DNA of 18,034 nt from Chitinophaga pinensis (GTDB lineage Bacteria; Bacteroidota; Bacteroidia; NS11-12g; UBA9320). Positions within the stretch are counted from its first letter, which is position 1. Every line of letters begins with the position of its first letter. Position numbers and translations under genes: made by a program. The notes beneath the pieces were generated by a model, which searched no databases, was not told the origin of the DNA, and worked only from the letters and a program-made list of their open reading frames with translations. Location: the NCBI GenBank assembly GCA_945890595.1, contig CAMDCQ010000025.1, positions 1-18,034 of the forward strand, in the 5' to 3' direction. Positions 14,854 to 18,034 of the stretch are shown here, in pieces.

Positions 14854-15396
14854 TTAATTCAAGTTTGGGTCTAAAGGAGAATTAGCCAAAAGAGAAACTT
14901 GCCCCCCTAAATTTCGAATGGCAAGTTTCCATAAATCTTGGTCATTTATATGGGAATCAAAAATATCTCGAGACTTTAAATCGCCTACAAGCCAAGCTTT
15001 TTCTGTTAACTCACCATCCAGCTGTTGCGGGCCCCAACCACTATATCCTATAAAAAATTTAACGTTTTTGGGATCCATTAATCCTTGCTTTATTTCCTGA
15101 AACACTTGCTCAAAATCTCCACCCCAATAGACATTTTCACATACCTGTACAGCATCTTTTATATGATGGTAAGTATGCAGAAAATGGAAGCTTTGAAGGT
15201 CGACCGGACCTCCGCTATACACCGCTTGATTTACGAGATGAAGTTCCTCTATAATTGCATTTGCCATTAAATCTGTTTTTTGGTTCAGCACAAAACCAAA
15301 AGAGCCAGACGCGTTATGTTCAGTAATTAATATCACAGACCTACTAAAATTGGGGTCTGCTAAAAATGGTTCCGAAATAAGTACCTTGCCTTTCAT
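14854..15396 (-). CDS. yqgE: YqgE/AlgH family protein (DUF179)
   Basis: The protein has 180 residues, the family's normal length, and is cytosolic. The signature KGKVLISEPFLADPNFSRSV (2-21), then LITEHNASGSFGFVLNQ, VYSGGPVD and FFIGYSGWGPQQLDGEL covers the whole DUF179 domain. The family is widespread and structurally known, but its molecular role is unclear; early links to alginate regulation in Pseudomonas (AlgH) do not transfer to this organism. It starts with ATG 87 bp after the Nramp-like gene on the same strand, with no terminator between them. Confidence 0.92.
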   Translation of the reverse strand: MKGKVLISEPFLADPNFSRSVILITEHNASGSFGFVLNQKTDLMANAIIEELHLVNQAVYSGGPVDLQSFHFLHTYHHIKDAVQVCENVYWGGDFEQVFQEIKQGLMDPKNVKFFIGYSGWGPQQLDGELTEKAWLVGDLKSRDIFDSHINDQDLWKLAIRNLGGQVSLLANSPLDPNLN

Positions 15397-15483
15397 ATAT
15401 GGTTTTGATTAAAATCTAGTTTGAGCCTATTCATTTTCAGTAGCGGATTTTAAACATAAATGGGGAATACGTTAATGTTGTTT

Positions 15484-16680
15484 TTAGAAAAAGTGTATTA
15501 AATAAATAATCGAGAAAAGAAGTAAAAAAACAATGCCACCTACCGCTAATCTCTTTTCGCCTTTAGACCATAATTGGTATGGACTTTGACTCACCAATTG
15601 ATAGCTAAGCATCGCTAAGGCAGGAGCGGTAATAAACGACATAATAGTAGCAAAGTTTACCATCTGACTCATACTACTTACCGCGTAGGTCAATATAAGC
15701 ATGGTACCCAAGAAGAGTGAAATTTCCCAAAGTAAATTTGATTTAAATCCTTCACCCAAGTTTAATTCTTTGCTTATATGCTGCATAACTCTTGGCATGG
15801 CATCAAAACAGGTAAGTGTGGTGCTAAACATAGTAGTAAATGCGGCTATCGATATGAGGCCGTACGACCATCCACCTAAGCACGTGGTAAAGGCATTTAT
15901 AAGCTGGGCGGCAAACCCATTTGAGCTTGCTTCTAAGACCGTTCCTGTGCCATACATAGTGTTGGCGCCAAGGACTAAAAAGCACACGCCTAAAATAGCT
16001 GTACCATAAAAGCCCACCTTAAAATCGAAATCTCCTTTAGTTTTTTTCATACCACTAGATAGGGTCCAGATACTATGCCATATGGCTAAGTCTAATGGCG
16101 CTGGCATCCAACCTACAAATGCGAGCAAAAACGTAATATCATTTTTATTGGTTAGTGTAAATACCCTTTTTGCAGTAGGTATTATCTCACGCTCCATCCC
16201 GAAAGAAAGCAAGAAGGCCGCAAAGGTAGAAATACTGAGCACGATCATAATAACCTTCATGAGGTTATCCAAAATACTAAACTTTCCAATTCTAACAATT
16301 GCAAAACAAATGCTCAGTAAACCGAGAGATACTAAAGCAGGATGTAATGGAACCCCCATATTCTGAATAAGGCCGGAGGTAACTAATGTCACCGCTGCTT
16401 GCACCGTAAACATGGTACTGAGAGAAAGAATGAGTAAAAGTATAACGGCCCACTTGCCTATTTTGGCATATCCCGAGACAAGTGACTCTTCTGCTCGTTC
16501 GGCATATCGCGGACCGAGTATAAAAAATGGATATTTAAAAAGGTGCGCTAATACTATGGCGATGATGAGGATATATCCATATTGAGCACCAGCCTTTGTA
16601 CTTTGTACCAAGTGCGAAACGCCAATGGCAGCGCCTGCATAAAGCAAACCAGGTCCAAGAGATTTTAGTTTAGAAACCAC
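15484..16680 (-). CDS. Nramp-fold transporter with altered metal-binding motif
   Basis: A protein of about 398 residues with ten or eleven membrane helices. The opening GPGLLYAGAAIGVSHLVQSTKAGA aligns with Nramp helix 1 (GPxFL...DPGN...GG), and GWMPAPLDLAIWHS with helix 6. In canonical manganese/iron transporters DPGN and MPH coordinate the metal; here they read GVSH and MPAP (residues 31-34 and 203-206 counted from the longer start). The fold is convincing, the substrate is not. I recall this as a Bacteroidota subgroup labelled divalent metal transporter. The frame can begin at TTG 16711-16713, but GTG at 16678-16680 is preferred because the Nramp core begins seven residues later and the extra NCYFSC segment looks unlike an N-terminus. 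It is separated from gapA by a terminator. Confidence 0.75.
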   Translation of the reverse strand: MVSKLKSLGPGLLYAGAAIGVSHLVQSTKAGAQYGYILIIAIVLAHLFKYPFFILGPRYAERAEESLVSGYAKIGKWAVILLLILSLSTMFTVQAAVTLVTSGLIQNMGVPLHPALVSLGLLSICFAIVRIGKFSILDNLMKVIMIVLSISTFAAFLLSFGMEREIIPTAKRVFTLTNKNDITFLLAFVGWMPAPLDLAIWHSIWTLSSGMKKTKGDFDFKVGFYGTAILGVCFLVLGANTMYGTGTVLEASSNGFAAQLINAFTTCLGGWSYGLISIAAFTTMFSTTLTCFDAMPRVMQHISKELNLGEGFKSNLLWEISLFLGTMLILTYAVSSMSQMVNFATIMSFITAPALAMLSYQLVSQSPYQLWSKGEKRLAVGGIVFLLLFSIIYLIHFF

Positions 16681-16743
16681 GCAGCTAAAATAGCAATTTG
16701 ATTGGATACCCAAATCCTACCTCATTATATCCTATTTTAGCAT

Positions 16744-16779
16744 AAAAAAAAACGGCAACACTTCTGTGCTGCCGTTTTT
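16744..16779. terminator. Rho-independent terminator downstream of gapA
   Basis: AACGGCA (16751-16757) pairs with TGCCGTT (16770-16776), and inside it CAC (16759-16761) pairs with GTG (16766-16768) around a TTCT loop, with one A/C mismatch between the two helices. A run of A on the left and T on the right make it capable of working in both directions. It lies about 25 bp past the gapA stop and would keep gapA transcripts out of the Nramp-like gene. Confidence 0.88.
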
Positions 16780-16801
16780 ATATATTAGTGTATGTTGCTA
16801 A

Positions 16802-17785
16802 TTAGCCTATTTTAGTAATAAGATCAGCTACTCTGTTGCTATAACCAGCTTCGTTGTCATACCAACCCATTATTTTAACTGTATTTCCTTGAACCATAGT
16901 GGTATCTGCATCAAAAATACACGAGTGAGGATTCCCCACAATATCAGAAGAAACCAATGGATCTTCGCTGTACTCTAAAATGCCTTTAAGATTTGTTTCA
17001 GAAGCTTTTTTAAACGCTGCATTTACCTCTGCTACGGTTGTAGTGCCTTTTAACGTTACCACAAAATCTGTAGCGCTACCTGTTGGAGTTGGTACGCGTA
17101 GTGAGTTACCATTCAATTTGCCTGCTAAGTGCGGCAATACTAACCCAACCGCTTTAGCTGCACCCGTGCTAGTTGGTATGATATTAAGTGCTGCTGCACG
17201 CGCTCTTCTTAAGTCTCTGTGCGGAGCATCTAATAAACGTTGGTCACTGGTATACGAGTGTATAGTAGTCATAAAGCCACTTTCTACACCAATTAAGTCA
17301 TCTAGCACTTTAACCATAGGAGCGAGACAATTCGTTGTGCAGCTGGCGTTAGAAAGAATAGTTTCATCGCCTACTAATGTATCATCGTTTACGCCCAAAA
17401 CTACTGTTTTGATATCTCCAGTTGCTGGCGCTGAGATTACTACCTTTTTAGCACCTGCTTCTAGGTGTTTCCCTGCTCCCTCAGGAGAGGTAAAAAATCC
17501 TGTACTTTCCAGAACTACATCTACGCCAAGTGCCGCCCAAGGAAGATTTGCTGGGTCACGTTCTGCCGTTGCGTGTATTTTAATGCCATTCACGATAAGG
17601 AATTCTTCGTTATAATCCACAGTGCCGCTAAACTTACCTTGTACAGAATCGTATTTAAGCAAGTGTGCAAGTGTTTTATTGTCTGTAAGATCGTTGATGG
17701 CAACAACCTCTACATTTGATTTTTCAAGAAGACATTTAAAGGCTAGTCTTCCAATTCTTCCGAAACCGTTTATGGCTACTTTCAT
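16802..17785 (-). CDS. gapA: Glyceraldehyde-3-phosphate dehydrogenase, type I
   Basis: The protein has 327 residues, close to the usual 330-335. This cytosolic enzyme converts glyceraldehyde 3-phosphate, NAD+ and phosphate to 1,3-bisphosphoglycerate. The N-terminal NGFGRIGR (6-13) is the Rossmann loop; Asp32 in INDLTD favours NAD+ over NADP+. The active site SNASCTTNC puts the catalytic Cys at 149, with His176 in TTIHSYT, and SYTSDQRLLDAPHRDLRRARAAA is the S-loop. GWYDNEAGYSNRV closes the catalytic domain. VPTPTGSATDFV has Thr and Ala where many homologues have Val. It starts with ATG, has its own promoter upstream and a terminator after it, so it is monocistronic. Confidence 0.97.
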   Translation of the reverse strand: MKVAINGFGRIGRLAFKCLLEKSNVEVVAINDLTDNKTLAHLLKYDSVQGKFSGTVDYNEEFLIVNGIKIHATAERDPANLPWAALGVDVVLESTGFFTSPEGAGKHLEAGAKKVVISAPATGDIKTVVLGVNDDTLVGDETILSNASCTTNCLAPMVKVLDDLIGVESGFMTTIHSYTSDQRLLDAPHRDLRRARAAALNIIPTSTGAAKAVGLVLPHLAGKLNGNSLRVPTPTGSATDFVVTLKGTTTVAEVNAAFKKASETNLKGILEYSEDPLVSSDIVGNPHSCIFDADTTMVQGNTVKIMGWYDNEAGYSNRVADLITKIG

Positions 17786-17826
17786 GATTAATAAATATTT
17801 TTTATTTTTTTGTTAAATAATGACTA

Positions 17827-17834
17827 CAAACGTA
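17827..17834 (-). promoter_or_regulatory. -7 element TACGTTTG of the gapA promoter
   Basis: On the minus strand TACGTTTG matches TAnnTTTG exactly, 41 bp upstream of the gapA ATG. No TTG lies 17-23 bp upstream. An 8-bp inverted repeat occupies the spacer instead. The leader would be about 37 nt and very AT-rich. Confidence 0.55.
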
Positions 17835-17835
17835 A

Positions 17836-17853
17836 CTATTTTTTGAAAAATAG
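17836..17853. promoter_or_regulatory. Inverted repeat CTATTTTT-TG-AAAAATAG in the gapA promoter spacer
   Basis: Perfect 8-bp arms with a 2-bp spacer begin two bases upstream of the -7 box, on the face of the promoter where a regulator would block or replace -33 recognition. It could be an operator for a glycolytic regulator. It could also be only an AT-rich curve, since six of the eight arm bases are a T or A run. Confidence 0.35.
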
Positions 17854-17982
17854 CGGAGTGAATTGGGATTAGTTTAGTGTTTTTCGAGCAATGAAATATA
17901 GGGCACTGATAACATATCGTGAGACTTAACTAGGAATAAGTAACTCGTCAAGCGCGCCGAAATAATTTTTATAAAATTTTTG

Positions 17983-18012
17983 TTGCAAATAAAAAAAATA
18001 AGATTTCCTTTG
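17983..18012 (+). promoter_or_regulatory. Outward promoter TTG-N19-TTCCTTTGCA at the right edge
   Basis: TTG at 17983-17985 is followed by exactly 19 bp and TTCCTTTG at 18005-18012, one mismatch from TAnnTTTG and followed by CA, as in several other promoters here. The spacer is nearly all A and T. The transcript would start near 18017 and read out of the window, so the next gene to the right is on the plus strand. The rest of the stretch 17854-18034 shows no gene. Confidence 0.5.
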
Positions 18013-18034
18013 CACTCGCCAAACGCAAAAGGAG

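Noticed and set aside
15701..16366. Plus-strand open frames opposite the Nramp-like gene
   Set aside because: They mirror the transporter's coding sequence, have no promoter and show no recognisable protein features.
16980..17615. A 211-codon open frame on the plus strand, antisense to gapA
   Set aside because: It lies wholly inside a clear gapA gene, shows no domain or signal, and such mirror frames are common opposite conserved genes.
1..18034. tRNA or rRNA genes, CRISPR arrays, insertion sequences, phage or restriction genes
   Set aside because: I saw no cloverleaf, spaced repeats, transposase motifs or flanking duplications, and nearly all of the window is accounted for by ordinary genes.

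Overview
The window looks like chromosomal DNA from a Bacteroidota bacterium, most likely a flavobacterium or a close relative. It is AT-rich. Its genes lack Shine-Dalgarno sequences, and several are preceded by the Bacteroidota promoter pattern TTG-(about 19 nt)-TAnnTTTG. The gene content also fits: a TamB-like giant divergent from tsaD, a PorV/PorQ-type barrel, a YqgE/AlgH protein, UPF0158, DUF3820 and a TauE/SafE-Crp/Fnr pair. I support eighteen protein genes, one of them cut by the left edge. I see no RNA gene, insertion sequence, prophage, CRISPR array or other sign of recent transfer. It reads as ordinary core genome with a few unusual features.

Left block, all on the minus strand, read right to left from about 2760 to 1: an outer-membrane beta-barrel (porin-like), a GTG-started membrane-anchored protein with a predicted covalent FMN site, a Crp/Fnr regulator, and a TauE/SafE anion exporter that runs off the window. 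A 24-bp inverted repeat about 60 bp upstream of the predicted porin start site, and two more between the regulator and the exporter, suggest local control by the encoded regulator. The exporter-regulator pair suggests sulfur-anion or redox physiology; the role of the barrel and flavoprotein is open.

Second block, minus strand, 7281 to 2927: tsaD (tRNA t6A synthesis), a secreted repeat protein, crcB/fluC (fluoride channel), a secreted GATase1-like protein often labelled 'asparagine synthetase B', a DUF3820 protein and a class I methyltransferase. The first four are linked by three consecutive ATGA stop/start overlaps, so this looks like one translationally coupled operon.

Divergent from tsaD, on the plus strand, is a 1466-residue TamB-like protein (7306-11706). 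Only 24 bp separate the two start codons, both are non-ATG, and the best tamB promoter lies inside the tsaD 5' coding end.

Right block, all minus strand: a PorV/PorQ-family barrel coupled by TAATG to a beta-propeller lipoprotein; a four-helix membrane protein with UPF0158 downstream; YqgE/AlgH; an Nramp-fold transporter in which the metal-binding DPGN motif reads GVSH; a clear Rho-independent terminator; and gapA (glycolytic GAPDH). A plus-strand promoter at the right edge reads out of the window.
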